Origin: Helicoverpa zea
Lineage: Eukaryota; Arthropoda; Insecta; Lepidoptera; Noctuidae
Reading direction: 5' to 3'
NCBI RefSeq assembly: GCF_022581195.2
Contig: NC_061475.1
Location: 5,022,001 to 5,086,000 of the forward strand
Length of the DNA stretch: 64,000 nt
The notes beneath the pieces were generated by a model, which saw nothing but the letters and a program-made list of their open reading frames with translations, did not search any database and was not told where the DNA came from. The position numbers were made by a program, and so were the translations under genes. Shown here one piece after another: positions 49,744 to 61,522 of the stretch. How positions within the stretch are numbered: position 1 is the first letter of the stretch; each line of letters begins with the position of its first letter.

Positions 49744-49916
49744 TGGATTTGCTAAAGAACGAATTTTGACATAAGCCTAATATGAGTACCTAATGTCAAT
49801 TAACTCTAGTAAGTAGGTAAATAAATCAACAGAAAGATAGGTTTTTGAAATCTGCTGTAAAACCATCGTATATCAACCATCAAAATACAAACCCTGACAA
49901 TAACACCTTTACCTCT

Positions 49917-50222
49917 CATCATCCTCCGAGCCTTTTTCCCAAACTATGTTGGGGTCGGCTTCCAGTCTAACCGGATTCAGCTGAGTACCAGTGCTTTACA
50001 AGAAGCGACTGCCTATCTGACCTCCTCAACCCAATTACCCGGGCAACCCGATACCCCTTGGTTAGACTGGTGTCAGACTTACTGGCTTCTGACTACCCGT
50101 AACGACTGCCAACGATGTTCAATGACAGCCGGGACCTACAGTTTAACGTGCCATCCGAAATTATTGGTGACTTTATTACTTTAGTAAGAATAATGCAATA
50201 TTGCAGTTACTTAAAATAATTT
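49917..50222 (-). mobile_element. Chimeric retroposon insertion with 14-bp target duplication
   Basis: On the minus strand the insert ends ctcggaggatgatg and is bracketed by exact ACACCTTTACCTCT copies (49903-49916 and 50223-50236). Its 3' part (49917-50160) is the same retroposon as at 8023-8311. Its 5' part (50161-50222) is instead a perfect copy of local sequence 49220-49281. The duplication borders prove that both parts arrived in one event. Confidence 0.85.
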
Positions 50223-50236
50223 ACACCTTTACCTCT

Positions 50237-51550
50237 GAGATTACTAAATGAGATCAATGACCCAATGATATAATATTGTAATCAATAAATTGTCTAAATT
50301 AAACACTCGCATGGTTAGTTTTATAACCATAATATTATTTCAATTGGATTGATCGTGTGTAAGTTTTATTTGCCATTAACTGAACCAGTTTATGAGACAA
50401 CAGCTGCAATGAGTAACGGGTCTGTCTAGATCGAATTAGGTTGGTGATAAAACTAGAGCTTGATTAAGAGAGCTAAACAATAAGGAAATTATAAAGAGGT
50501 TACAAACAATCACAAATTAATTGTCAAGGAGTAACCAACTGAATCATCTATCTAGGAATGTGTTCTGGTTTTAATCTAATCCTATATTATTTTTGTAATG
50601 AGATATTCATCAAAAACATAAATCTCATAATAACAAAATAGATTAAATATTTTCTAAATGATAAATATTATTTTGCTTATTTGTTCCAATGAACAGTTTG
50701 AACACGTTAAATATATTTTAAAAAGACACAAGGCACGCGTAGCGCATAATATTCACTCAGTTGACCCATACATAAGCTTATCACATCAATTCAGAAAAGA
50801 AAAACAGCATAAATGACCAATAAAATTCAATTTTATTGCACACAACAACCGCTGACAATGTTTAATCATAATTAATCACTTTAATTTTCACTAAACCTTT
50901 CAAATACCACCTACATACAGATTTTTTCTAACGCAACATTTATTTATTACCCAAACGTGTCTACATGCGTTAACCAACATAATCCAAACTTCTGTTAAAG
51001 AAAATTCACCCTTACGTCTATGAAGCTAAGGTGGATGTCAAATGCACAAAATTTTGGCAACGGCTGACGTTTCAACACCGGACGCAAGTCAACAATTGCC
51101 TTCCTCTTGTGATAACGGTAACCAGGCTAATTACCGGTTAATGTTACAGTTAAAAATAACTGTTTCTTGTTGTAATTAAAAATATGATTATTACCAATTT
51201 TTTTATCAATTATTAATGACTTTTTTTTTAATAATTTATTTGCAATTTATGTAATCTGTCATAAATAATGTAGATATTTGAGTCGTTTGTCAAATAAAAT
51301 GCTGCGTTGACAGTTAACTCATAATTATTTCATAAACAAAGTTGCGTGTTAATGATTACATTTTGTTTATGACTGTTTACGTTCTTTAATGTAATTTATT
51401 TTCATTTTCCACATTCTTCTTTATGACCGCATAATTATATGGAGTTGATAATATGCTTTTAATTTTGAATTAAGAATTTGTGAATGGGGATTTATTAAGC
51501 TAAGGTGTAATAAAAATTTACTTAATACTAATTTTGCATGAAGCGCATAT
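50237..51550. other. AT-rich noncoding stretch with one possible regulatory patch
   Basis: Around 51040-51145 there is a less AT-rich patch (acggctgacgtttcaacacc, gataacggtaaccaggctaa, ttaccggttaatg), preceded by TAATCATAATTAATC at about 50866. These could be homeodomain or grainyhead-like sites but are not proof of function. Confidence 0.25.
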
Positions 51551-51754
51551 TCTATACTAATATTATAAAGAGGAAAACTTTGTTTGTTTGTTTGTTTGGT
51601 TGTAATGGATAAACTCAAAAACTACTGGACCGATTTTAAGTATTCTTTCACCATTAGAAAGCTATATTATCTGCGAGTAACATAGACTATATTTTATCCC
51701 GGTACGGGCAGTAGCTCCCACGGCACACGGGTGAAACCGCGGGAAAACGGCTAG
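51551..51754 (+). mobile_element. Intact-looking non-autonomous Helitron (204 bp)
   Basis: It starts TCTATACTAATATTATAAAG, contains (GTTT)n and aaactcaaaaactactggac, and ends with hairpin gaaaccgcgggaaaacggCTAG followed by T. It lacks coding sequence and would depend on an autonomous Helitron elsewhere. It is the best-preserved copy with the mate at 41398-41606. Confidence 0.8.
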
Positions 51755-52217
51755 TATAGTATAATCGTTGAAAATCTTTTTACTAAGGCCATCATAGAAC
51801 TTTAAGACACCCATTACGTGCATACGTTCTTCAGAAATGAATAATTTTACAGCCCAATTTCTTCAGGATTAAAATTCTAAAGAAGGATTTAGTATTTCTC
51901 CTGGACCAGCCTGAAAAGGTAAAGAAAGATGGTGAATGTTGCTTATTGAATGCAAAGCTAGTGAATTTTCATTCACAAGGGTCATTTCTTCTGCATTTCG
52001 CGAGTAAGTGGGAAAAATTCTTTAAGTTTTACAAGCAATCAAATATCAACTTTGGATCTTCTGAAATAGGGTCTAATTTTGATTGACTGGTGTGGGTCTG
52101 AACATAAATTGGTATCTATTGATAGGTTAATAGGCAAATACTAGGTGTGTATATGAGTAATGCATTTTAATCCGTGGTCGTTGTTCAAAAGGGTATATGG
52201 GCAAAATTTAAATTAAT
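51755..52217. other. AT-rich noncoding stretch
   Basis: Nothing is recognised. Confidence 0.4.
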
Positions 52218-52228
52218 CGTGCTTATTT

Positions 52229-52334
52229 GTCATCATCATCATCATGTCATCATCAGCCTATCGCAGTCCACTGCTGGACATAGGCCTCTCCAAGCGCACG
52301 CCACTGATATCGATTTTCGGCTTCTCGCATCCAG
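52229..52334 (-). mobile_element. 5'-truncated LINE insertion with 11-bp target duplication
   Basis: The minus strand gives ggcctatgtccagcagtgga, then ggctgatgatgac and a trinucleotide tail. CGTGCTTATTT flanks it at 52218-52228 and 52335-52345. Confidence 0.8.
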
Positions 52335-52419
52335 CGTGCTTATTTATTATGATCAAAATATATTTATGATTGATGTATGTATGTAATTTTATTTTTTTCT
52401 AAAAAAAAATACAGTAATA

Positions 52420-52610
52420 GCGCCCACACCAACATGCCCTTCGATGAACGGCTGTATCACCTTCAACTTTCAGATACCGGGCTGCATTATGAAAGTTACA
52501 TAAAACCTACAATGAGAAGTAGGCGCGACCCGGGAATCGAACCCAAAACCCCGTGCAAAGTAATCTCAAGTTGGCGACCACACGCAGTAGTCTGCTATTA
52601 AACAAGCTTT
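52420..52610 (-). repeat. Interspersed repeat with a tRNA B-box-like motif
   Basis: The minus strand contains GGTTCGATTCC (52533-52543) in 'gggttttgggttcgattccc', a phrase common in insect retroposons. No A box at tRNA spacing was found, so it is a fragment rather than a tRNA gene. Confidence 0.45.
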
Positions 52611-53195
52611 TTAAACCGAAACACAATATTCCTTGAAAATTTTCGCTCAATTTCACGTGCTGAAAATCACAAAGGGTTTTCAGGAACCCGTTTGGTTGGC
52701 AAAGGTTCTTCGAACATATTCTTATGATCTTTTGGTTATATTCAAAGGCGTTCGCTATGGCTTTTTGTATCAAAACTTGTGTTTCCTTATTGTTTTCTAA
52801 GAAACTTGATGTACTATTCATGGTAGGTTTGTATAGGTTAATATCACGCTTGTTTTCTGTGAATGGGGAAGTTGAAGTGTCGCTAGCTGCTTGTTCATTT
52901 TGCTTGTTTAAATCGCATGTAGAGGACGAGTCTTACTCCCTTCAACTGGATACAAATTCAGACTCCAAACAATTTCGGAAAAAAGTAGTAATTTAAGGGT
53001 AAATGGTAACAAAATATAAGGTTCATAAAGCTTTGTTTACTCGCACTACAAAAAAAAAAACATTGAACGTCTTCCAATTTTTAATTACTTCTTAAGACTA
53101 CTAAAATAATTTTTCAAATCAGTAGTTTCGGAGCCTTTCGTGGACAAACAAAACTATTTTTCCTATTCATCATATTAAGAATATATTATATTATT

Positions 53196-53322
53196 CACTA
53201 CGACAGAAGATGTACAATTAATTTTACGGGTTCATTAGAGATAATTACTATGTCCTAAAACTCCCCTCTCAATTATAATTGTGATAAAAATCTCATTTTC
53301 ATACTTCAAAACTGTCGTAGTG
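53196..53322. mobile_element. Short inverted-repeat (MITE-like) element
   Basis: CACTACGACAG at 53196-53206 and its exact complement CTGTCGTAGTG at 53312-53322 bound 127 bp of noncoding AT-rich sequence. The target duplication is uncertain. Confidence 0.5.
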
Positions 53323-56300
53323 TAACTAATACTTATAACGATTGGAACAAAACTCTATTAAGATGTGGTGAGCCGTGAAATCGTTCCTACCTGCCGAAAT
53401 CTAACTGTTTTCAGTGCAGCCACCTAAGTTTTTGAAAATTATGAGAGTGGATATTTAAAGGAAAATTAGATTTTATAGTTTGTATTGATGTGTTTTAAAA
53501 TGAGAGTTTTTATCTTCTAATTTTAACAGAGCTGAAAAAAATCATGAGCTTACCCATATATGAGCTATGAGGTTAGGGACAGATTCTCATAGAAATTCTG
53601 CACTAAGGAACGGCCATTAAATGTCTCTGAGTGTGTCCATTAATGTTACTATTAAAAAACCTATAGGTTTAATGAAATTGTTAATTTTAACTAAAACTTA
53701 ATTTAGGTATAGTGACCAAGGATGGAAACAAATTATGAATTCTATTATACAAGGAGAATAAAGTTGTAATAGAAATAAACTTTTGAAGAAATTACCTAGC
53801 CGTAGCCATTCTAACGTCAAACAATAATGTTGCAAGCGCCAAGAAATAAATCCTACCATTTAAAACATACTTAGCATTGACGTTTTTTAAGTGCCATCAA
53901 ATAAACACGGATGAACGTACAAACGCAGCGATTTATGATAATTCCTATAGTTATCAATTACTCGGAGTACCTATTTACGTCAAGCCGTCTCGGTTACAAG
54001 CTGTTAACTTAAACTTGACTTAGCTAAAGTACCTACGAAGTTGGAGAAAATGCTTTTTGAATTTCGAGTTTAAACCGTCTTTTGTTTTGCATAAAATTTT
54101 GTTGCCTATTTATTTGTACCTTTATTTTGTACTGTTAAGTTTTAGCATCGTCAAACTACTTTTTGATTTTTATGTGTTTTAGAGCAAAGAATCCAGAATA
54201 TTTTTATAATTGTTCCGGTATTTAGACTTGACTTAAAAAAACAAAAGAGATGGTGTGTTAACACAATTATAACTACTTGTAATGCAGTGGACAGAAAAAA
54301 GTATAAGAAAATTAAAGCTTTTTTTTAATTTAAAAATTGGTTATATAGTCTTGATTAAGGTACAGTTACTATCGAAATATGTCATAAGAGTACATTAAGA
54401 AGCTTCAAGTCAAAATAAAACTGGCTTTATCCAACTATCGCTCCACATTACCAAACGCCTTCGGCCACTGATAAGCTGTCACTTCACACGAACATTATCA
54501 ATATTTGCTCAGTGAGATTTTTGAGTAATTGCCTAACCTTACATAGGAAGCGGCATATGTAAACATGCTATTACAACTTACAGGCGGATCACACACTACC
54601 AAAAGAAAAGCGTGCTTAGCGCCTTTAATTTTTTTTTATTTTTAGATATTTCCTTTTCAAAATCTTACTTGTAGGAACTTAATGAGTACTCAAATTTGAG
54701 CCTCTGAAATTAAACTAGAATATCAGCATTCGTAATCAGTACAAAAAAATATAACTAATTAATAATTTCAAAATGTCGTATTTACAAAGAGCTCTAAGGT
54801 CAAATTCATGTAAGAAATGTCAATAAATATATTTAGTGCCGTTTTGCCTAAGTCTATCAACCGAAGCACTGGATAAATGTGATTCTAAATATGGATGTTA
54901 GTGCCTTTTGAGTTTGACAACGCCTAATTGCCTGTTTTTACAGTTGCATTAGGTACCTGAGTTAGTGTGAGATCTGCCTAACTAACGTTGCAATGTATAG
55001 AGAAACTTGTATTTTATCTATTTTTGACTTATTTTAAAGGGACCGCTAGAACAGTTTTATGGTATTCAATATTTAAAGTTTTTAAGCAAATGTTTTGTGG
55101 GAAAAGTTACGTGGTTTAGGAAGTTGGGAAATATGCTTAAAGAGAGTGTTAAAGAGTTTTGTAATGAGTTACTTTACAATATTAGTAATTTTTGGTACGT
55201 TGATAAACAAGCAATTTGTTAAGAGCTTTGAAGATAATATTTTGGGGTGGAAGTTAACAATAGGTAATAGAAATAGTTGACAAATATATAAAAAGGTGAT
55301 TTAAACAAGTTTTAATTTTACCTAATATTAATATTTTATGTTAAAGAAACTCACAGATTTTGCCTTCTTTTGAAAGCCGTAAGAGGCCATTAGTTAGCTT
55401 TATTTCTTTAGTGCACGGTATTCTCATATAGCAGGTATTTCAGTATTTACCTTAATGCAAGCCATTTTAAATCGCTTACCCACTCACTATTTGTATTAAG
55501 AACGACCGGAAGGCATTTTAGAAATAGTAAAAGCGGAAATGGATCGGTTGCTTGTAAGTTGGTAACACTATTAGTCAGTGTTGCCAACGTGATGGGAAGT
55601 AAACACGCGATGTGTTGCTTATATGTTTTTAGATTTTAAAAAAGATACTTACAGATTTTTCATGCTGTGTTCGTGATTTGAGTTCGATACACAGGTCAGG
55701 ACAAAATGGCTTTGTGGGATTTGAAATTATCATAAAGCAGCCCGGAGACTGGAAGTTGGTGATGGACGCACGCACTTTGACCACGTAAATATCGGTCCTG
55801 CACCTGATCTCTCTCCAGTCGTGTCAGATTTTCTTCGGACTATGTATAGCTGTGTGTGTCTGCGCAAACGGTTACTTAAAACGTCTTGCGCAGCTGCCTA
55901 ATATCATTAAAGAAAATATCCACGATGGCTGACAATCGGTCTGGATGCCATTTACCTAGGTACCTGTTGTGTCTAGATTAGCCAAACTTTTAAGTACTGT
56001 AAATAACTACATTAAGCTCACCTCCACTTATATTTTGACATTTATTAACAATACTTCTTATTACATTGAACCGCCTATACTGCATATGATACTCAAATGT
56101 TTTTTGTTTACGTAGAGCACCGGGTACCGAAGTTCCAACGTGGTTTCCCGGTATAATTACTATCAACGCTTCCGTGTATCCACTTGACACAGTTCGTTGT
56201 AATAGACTCCTGGATTCGGAAGGCTTATTTTCGCAAAATGAAGACTCTTTTTTAATGCTGATGTTATGGGTCGCGGTTTTAGAGTTCCGTTTCCAACGGG

Positions 56301-56950
56301 TAAAACGAAATCCGGTTATAAATATTAAGATTATGTTATTCATCTTTTACCAGGCTTATACTTAAGTTCAACAACATTATAATAATGAAAATATGCTTAA
56401 AAGTACTGCAGTTTTGATGTACGATAACACAAATTCTTAACATAAAATCAAATAACATTCCAAGTTTCATTTCTTATGTCATTATGTCATAATTACTCTT
56501 CCATAATATTTTTAAAACAAGTTTCATCTTACCCAACGCTTTGTTTTACGAGTTATCCAAACGTTTACAACCTCTGCGCTCCACTTATGTCACTCATCAA
56601 CTTAACATGATTACCCGTCATTAGCTTACCTTTATTTACCGTTGCAACTGGGGCCACAAGTACTAATTAGGGCTGCAATGCTCTTAATCTACTGAAGAAA
56701 AAAACATATAAAACCTCCTTAAGCACCATTGACCTCGCAATACGGGGATTATTACGTCACAAATCCTATCTAATTATATGGATGACGTGAACATCGTTCC
56801 CTCCCCTATTTAAGCGTTGAATGCGCTCCACGTCAGAGCTCCGGTGCACGTGCAACACTCAAGGTCCCACAACCCTTTACACATCCTCTCAAGCTTGCAA
56901 TTAAAACGAAAAACAGAGAGAAACAACGCCATACTTACTCAACAGGCCAG
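53323..56950. other. AT-rich noncoding stretch
   Basis: The 117-codon frame at 55990-56343 (-) and the overlapping + frame at 56174-56365 have no recognised motif. The rest is featureless. Confidence 0.4.
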
Positions 56951-56959
56951 AAAGAGACA

Positions 56960-57180
56960 ACACGGCTCATTTACCCAAGCACTTTTATTTCCACTTGCAC
57001 TTGAGAGGTCGTCGGCCAATCAACGGTCGTGCCGCGCCCGCCTCGCATTGGTCCGTTTGAATAGAGAATATTTTTTCTAAAAATGGAACAAAAGCCGAGG
57101 GTAGGTAATAGCGAGTTTTGTTTTATTCGAGTGGCATTTCGTATTTGAGTGGAAGAGGCCGCACGGAGCGGACGTCTCGA
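56960..57180 (+). promoter_or_regulatory. Candidate regulatory island with CCAAT motifs 0.7 kb upstream of the first visible Wnt exon
   Basis: GC and CpG content rise (gtcgtgccgcgcccgcctcg; ccgcacggagcggacgtctc) and two CCAAT-type motifs lie in opposite orientation (ggCCAATcaac, cATTGGtccg). There is no TATA box. It could be a promoter or an intronic enhancer. A short ATG frame after it (MEQKPR|gtaggt) has the wrong phase for the next exon. Confidence 0.3.
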
Positions 57181-57842
57181 CTTTTAATTACCTTATATTT
57201 TTGCTATTGTTTCTTTAAGGACACTCGTCCGTTAAGCTGGCTTTTCATTTTATGATGTTCAACATTGTTATTTTATTACACGGAACTCGTTTAGTACTTC
57301 AGTGTGGGGGCTTATTACAAAACAAGCAAATTAGCTATGTTTATTTCTTACTAACCACTATCCTGTGTTTGTCAGGAATTGTCGTCACTCAAGTATTTGT
57401 ACTGAGAGTACGGGATACATTTTCAAGCCTCTTTTCATGTGTATGTAGAAAGCAGAAGGGTTGTTGTCATGCTGTCATTGCGTTATGTTGTAAAAGAATT
57501 ATATTTTAATTTTCTACTTGGCTTATTCTTTAATGTTTAACAGAAGTTAAATTCTTAAAGAAGGATTGAAACTCCCTAAAATACTGTCACATTCAGAATA
57601 AATGGGCTCTACGTTGTCACTTTCTTTTCATGTATAGTCGGTGCTTATACATGAAAATAAGAACATACTGCAAGATAACGTAGTTATTACATTGAATCAA
57701 TGTCTTCAAAATTAAAATCATAAAAATAATCGTCTACTAAAACCATGTTCTTCCACGAGAGAATCACCTTTCCATATTTGATAACATTTGTTTATTCAAC
57801 CAAAATGACCCCATTCTCACCAAACCTATCTCTTGTTCACAG
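57181..57842 (+). other. Sequence upstream of the first visible Wnt exon
   Basis: It ends in a good pyrimidine-rich acceptor at 57841-57842. The hydrophobic open frame at 57252-57509 has no suitably phased donor, so it is not called the signal-peptide exon. Confidence 0.5.
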
Positions 57843-57990
57843 GAACCTAGCAGCGCCACCACCTCAGACGCAAGTCGGGAACACATCGCTGGAAACCTTC
57901 ACGACGTTACATAAAGAGAACTGCCACAGGTTGGAGTTCTTAGTGGAGCGACAGAAACAGCTGTGTATGCTCTCTGATACTATGATAAAG
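57843..57990 (+). CDS. Wnt: Wnt-family ligand, N-terminal coding exon (first one seen)
   Basis: This exon encodes the start of the mature Wnt domain of a secreted, lipid-modified signalling ligand for Frizzled-type receptors. It follows a pyrimidine-rich acceptor ending ttgttcacag and ends at AAG|gtgagg. Its first base completes a codon from an upstream exon (phase 2) and its donor is phase 0. The 49 whole codons give a proline-rich linker (NLAAPPPQTQ), a possible N-glycosylation site (NTS), then KENCHRLEFLVERQKQLC, which matches the usual 'C..l..L...Q..lC' opening of Wnt proteins with its first two conserved cysteines. No signal peptide is present, so at least one upstream coding exon is missing; I could not place it. 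An in-frame ATG at 57745 would need the acceptor to be ignored, so I do not use it. The family call is secure and the subfamily is not. Confidence 0.92.
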
Positions 57991-60900
57991 GTGAGGTTCT
58001 ATTCTCATCAGATCTTCTTCGAATGAGTTCAGGTTTTGTCACCCAGAAGGTCCTTGTCAAAAACTGATCTCATATGTGCTAAATAGAAAAGGTACAGGTC
58101 TTCTAAAATTCAACGCAACTGAATTCAGAGCTCGTGTGTCCTATACCCCTCCCCTAAATTCCTTGATACCTATGTCGTTTTATGGAAAAATACAAAAATA
58201 AGGTGTGTTAGAGTTTGTCAGCAAGCCTATAAACCTGCAGAAGTCCTCCAAACTGTATGGTTTGAAGGATATTTAAGCCATTAGAAATCGGTTTATTACA
58301 AGAACAAATAGGATAGGGCTTGGAGACAATGCATTACTAAAATATTGATACATTCTGTTTTATTTCTATTTTGTGACAGAAAGTTTTTAAATATTGCTTT
58401 TAGTAAAATACATATTAAGAAAAGAATGTGTTCTCGTAAACAAGCGGTGATCGTAAATAAATTGCATCTGCAAGTCCGTGCATAAACAATGATTAGGTCC
58501 AATACTTGTGTTATTGTGTGGGCTAGTCACGCAGATGATCGAGCAAATGGAGCACTCATCGTCATTGTCCTTTTAGATCACCTGTTTATTCTCTAAGAGC
58601 ACTGTGAGAACCTCAGCTAGTTTACCTTTGTTGTGTTACAGATCTGCTGCACACATAACCAGATATTGTAACTCATATAAATGATATCGAAGCGAAAATA
58701 AATTTTATTACAAAATAAATATGATTATATAATATTAAATGACTAAACCAGTTGCCGGCGGCCACCATGGACAAAGTGCTACTTATCTGTGTGATCCTTA
58801 AGTAGGGATATAAATGAAACGTAAAAATATATACTAAGAGATAGAATCGTAAATATCTAATTAAATAACATAGTTATTAAATTAATAGTTTTTATATTGC
58901 AAAATTAAATTAAATTCATAAGCATAGGTTTTTCATAAGTAGCTATTAAATCGTGCATTGAAAATAATCATTATTGTTATCTTAAATTGAATTTGAGATG
59001 ACATGACTCTATGATGACTCTATCCGCAACTTACACTGGGTCTAAAAATAGATTTTGAGTACTCCATGTATTATGTTCTCCGTGTTATCGCCTACGCTTG
59101 TCAGTCGGTGTCGGAAAGTAAGTCAGTTCAATCCTGCCTGCATAAATAACTCGATTAGCTAGAGGTGCTCACACGTGAAAGGAGTATAGGCTTGGTTGAA
59201 CACCTCATTCCACACATTTTTATAAGGATTAACTAGTGCATGAGGATATTAAACATGAAGATAGTGTTTTGTTTTATATTTATTTGTTTGTACTCAGTAT
59301 TTGTATCAAGTGAATAAGTTTCTGCTAAGGCCTAGGTAATAATATTTTTATAGAGATTTCTTCCTTGCATGTTCTTTACTAGACAGTGATCTTGTTATGA
59401 TTTTTTGGCAAAATCACTTTAAAAGTCTCATGCTGTTTAACATTCGATTTATCAGAGATGCTATGTATAAGTATGTATTGTGATTTTAATGACTCATTTG
59501 ATAAACATCGCTTTACTTAGGTACGATTAAGTTCAGAACTGATCAAATAATCACTGACCTGACCATGATCTGACAACATCCAGTTAATGTAATAAATAGT
59601 ACAGTAAATAATCGTAATTAAAATACAAAACCCCGTTACATTAATAATCTTTTTAATGAGCAAGCAATAAATAAAATTAAGGATGTTTGTAATAAAACAG
59701 CAGTACCATCATATGAAACTGGTTCACAATAAAACTAAAATGATTAAAATCAAATTAAAGGAACGCTTTAACACAGATATGGAACAAACGACCTTATAAG
59801 GCGATCGTTAAATCGCATCACTCAATAAAGGGTATGCTCCATTGCAGCGAAAAAACTGAAAAAAAATCTCAATGCTGAATTCTTTATTAGCATGTTATAT
59901 AAGTGGTATATTTTACAGTCAAGTAGATAAGATAATAATGATGAATTGGCAGTTTTCCTTGAAAGTTTAAAAAAAGTTATAGAGCTGAAGTCTGAAGAAG
60001 ACTAACGTTTTCTAATCGTTTCTCTTATTATAAATGCCAGTAACTCTACCAGAGTGCTGTGCAAGCGACATGTTTGTCACAACGAGATCTGGTACCCCGA
60101 GAAGGTTGTAGGCTCCTATTTATGTATTTATGTTTCGGATAAAGTACCTCCAAAAGGTATAAAACTGCAGGCGGCAATTAAACAAACGAGACATGTAAGT
60201 ACATGATGCGAAGTAGTAATTGCCGCTTATGGCAATCACCCATTGGAGATGGCTGCTGAAACAGAAAAGTCCTTACAAGCTTTTAATTCTAAAAGAAGGT
60301 GTATTTCCTCCGTCGAGTTCATACATAAGGAAATCGATTAACTACTAATTAAGAATTTAACGACAACATAACACAAAGTAACCGAATGATCGCATAAAAG
60401 AACCCGAGTTCTAACTTTAGCATTAAAGACAGTTTTATTTTGGTTAATAAAAACATACAATTACCATTCGCAATACAGTTTGATAACGTCGTAAAATTTG
60501 ACCTTAACGATGTCGAACTTAATTGAGATTTCAATGTAGATAATGTAAGAATTATTGAATTAATCGATCTGATTTATTGCCGACTGAATTGCGTTGAATA
60601 AGCGGTTACATGAATTGCTTGTGTATTTTATTGTTATTAATTGTTTTATGCTTGTAATTGGTGTAGTCAATATATGCGAGGTTGAATTGTAAAGATGGAT
60701 CAGAGCAGGAGAATTATACTGTTTATATCCACGGAAGGAAGTGAAAAAAGTTGTGGTCATTTTTTGTTTTTTCTACAAAAGTCTTATCCTAAAATCAAAA
60801 GTTCTAAATTATACATAGAATAGAAGAGTTATTTTTCAATTCCAATTAAATGTTTCAAAAATTCAAAAAAATTGGTATATTTATGAAAATTACTTATTTG

Positions 60901-61522
60901 TATTTGTGCGTATGTAGATTACTTTGACCACCCATTATGTCCCAGTGAGCTTAATAAAAAAATGCTTATTCTGCTCTCAAGAGTAACAACCGCTTTGCAG
61001 TATAATTTTAAACATTTTTACCGCTCACACTAAATTACTTTACGTGCTATGGCATGAATTTTTATAGCAATTTGATGGTCAGAAGTTTTTGTGGAACCGT
61101 ATAAGCTTAACGTCGTTTATGGGCAAAACATTTGAAGTATTATCTAAAGTTTCGAAGAATTAGGTTAATACTTTAGTTTCAGTTTGAGCGAGATATAAAT
61201 AACTTAAAAGGAAGGTCCATTTTGAAATGATGCTGTAGAAAAAGTTACAGTAGAGATTATAAAGTCGGTTTAACGAAGCAATAATGAATTGATCTAAAGT
61301 TTCGGGATGCTAATCAATCAAATCAAAATCAAATAGTCTTCAATGCATTACTTTGTTATGAGATCTAGAAACCCATAAATAAAATTAAATTGTTTTTAAT
61401 CCCGATGTTGCCCACGGTCAATTTCCCTTGCTACATATAAAATTACATAGAAAAGGCTCGGGAGTTGATGACATAAAATTACATGACCATTGTAATAAGC
61501 ATATTTTTTCTCATAATACCAG
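57991..61522 (+). other. Wnt intron between the first and second visible exons
   Basis: This 3.5-kb phase-0 intron has consensus ends (gtgagg ... ataccag). It is AT-rich and no long reading frame resembles a known protein. It holds a short Kozak-like ATG context near 58767 and a 24-bp LINE/SINE-tail insertion at 61449-61472. I see nothing else in it. Confidence 0.85.
61449..61472 (+). mobile_element. 24-bp retroposon micro-insertion with 12-bp target duplication
   Basis: agaaaaggctcgggagttga plus tgac is the extreme 3' end of the 'CTCGGAGGATGATG' retroposon. It is bracketed by exact ATAAAATTACAT copies at 61437-61448 and 61473-61484. It lies in the Wnt intron 50 bp before the acceptor at 61521-61522. 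Confidence 0.8.

Noticed and set aside
52533..52543. B-box motif as part of a tRNA gene
   Set aside because: No A box at the right distance and no cloverleaf.
55990..56343. 117-codon minus-strand open frame, the longest in the window
   Set aside because: No recognisable domain, no promoter or splice context, and overlapping frames on the other strand.
57083..57101. ATG mini-exon MEQKPR with donor gtaggt
   Set aside because: Phase 0, but the next exon needs phase 2, and there is no signal sequence.
57252..57509. Hydrophobic frame as the missing Wnt signal-peptide exon
   Set aside because: None of the available GT sites gives a convincing phase-2 donor.
57745..57842. In-frame ATG extension upstream of the first Wnt exon
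   Set aside because: The sequence just before the exon is a clear pyrimidine-rich acceptor with AG, and the extension encodes no signal peptide.
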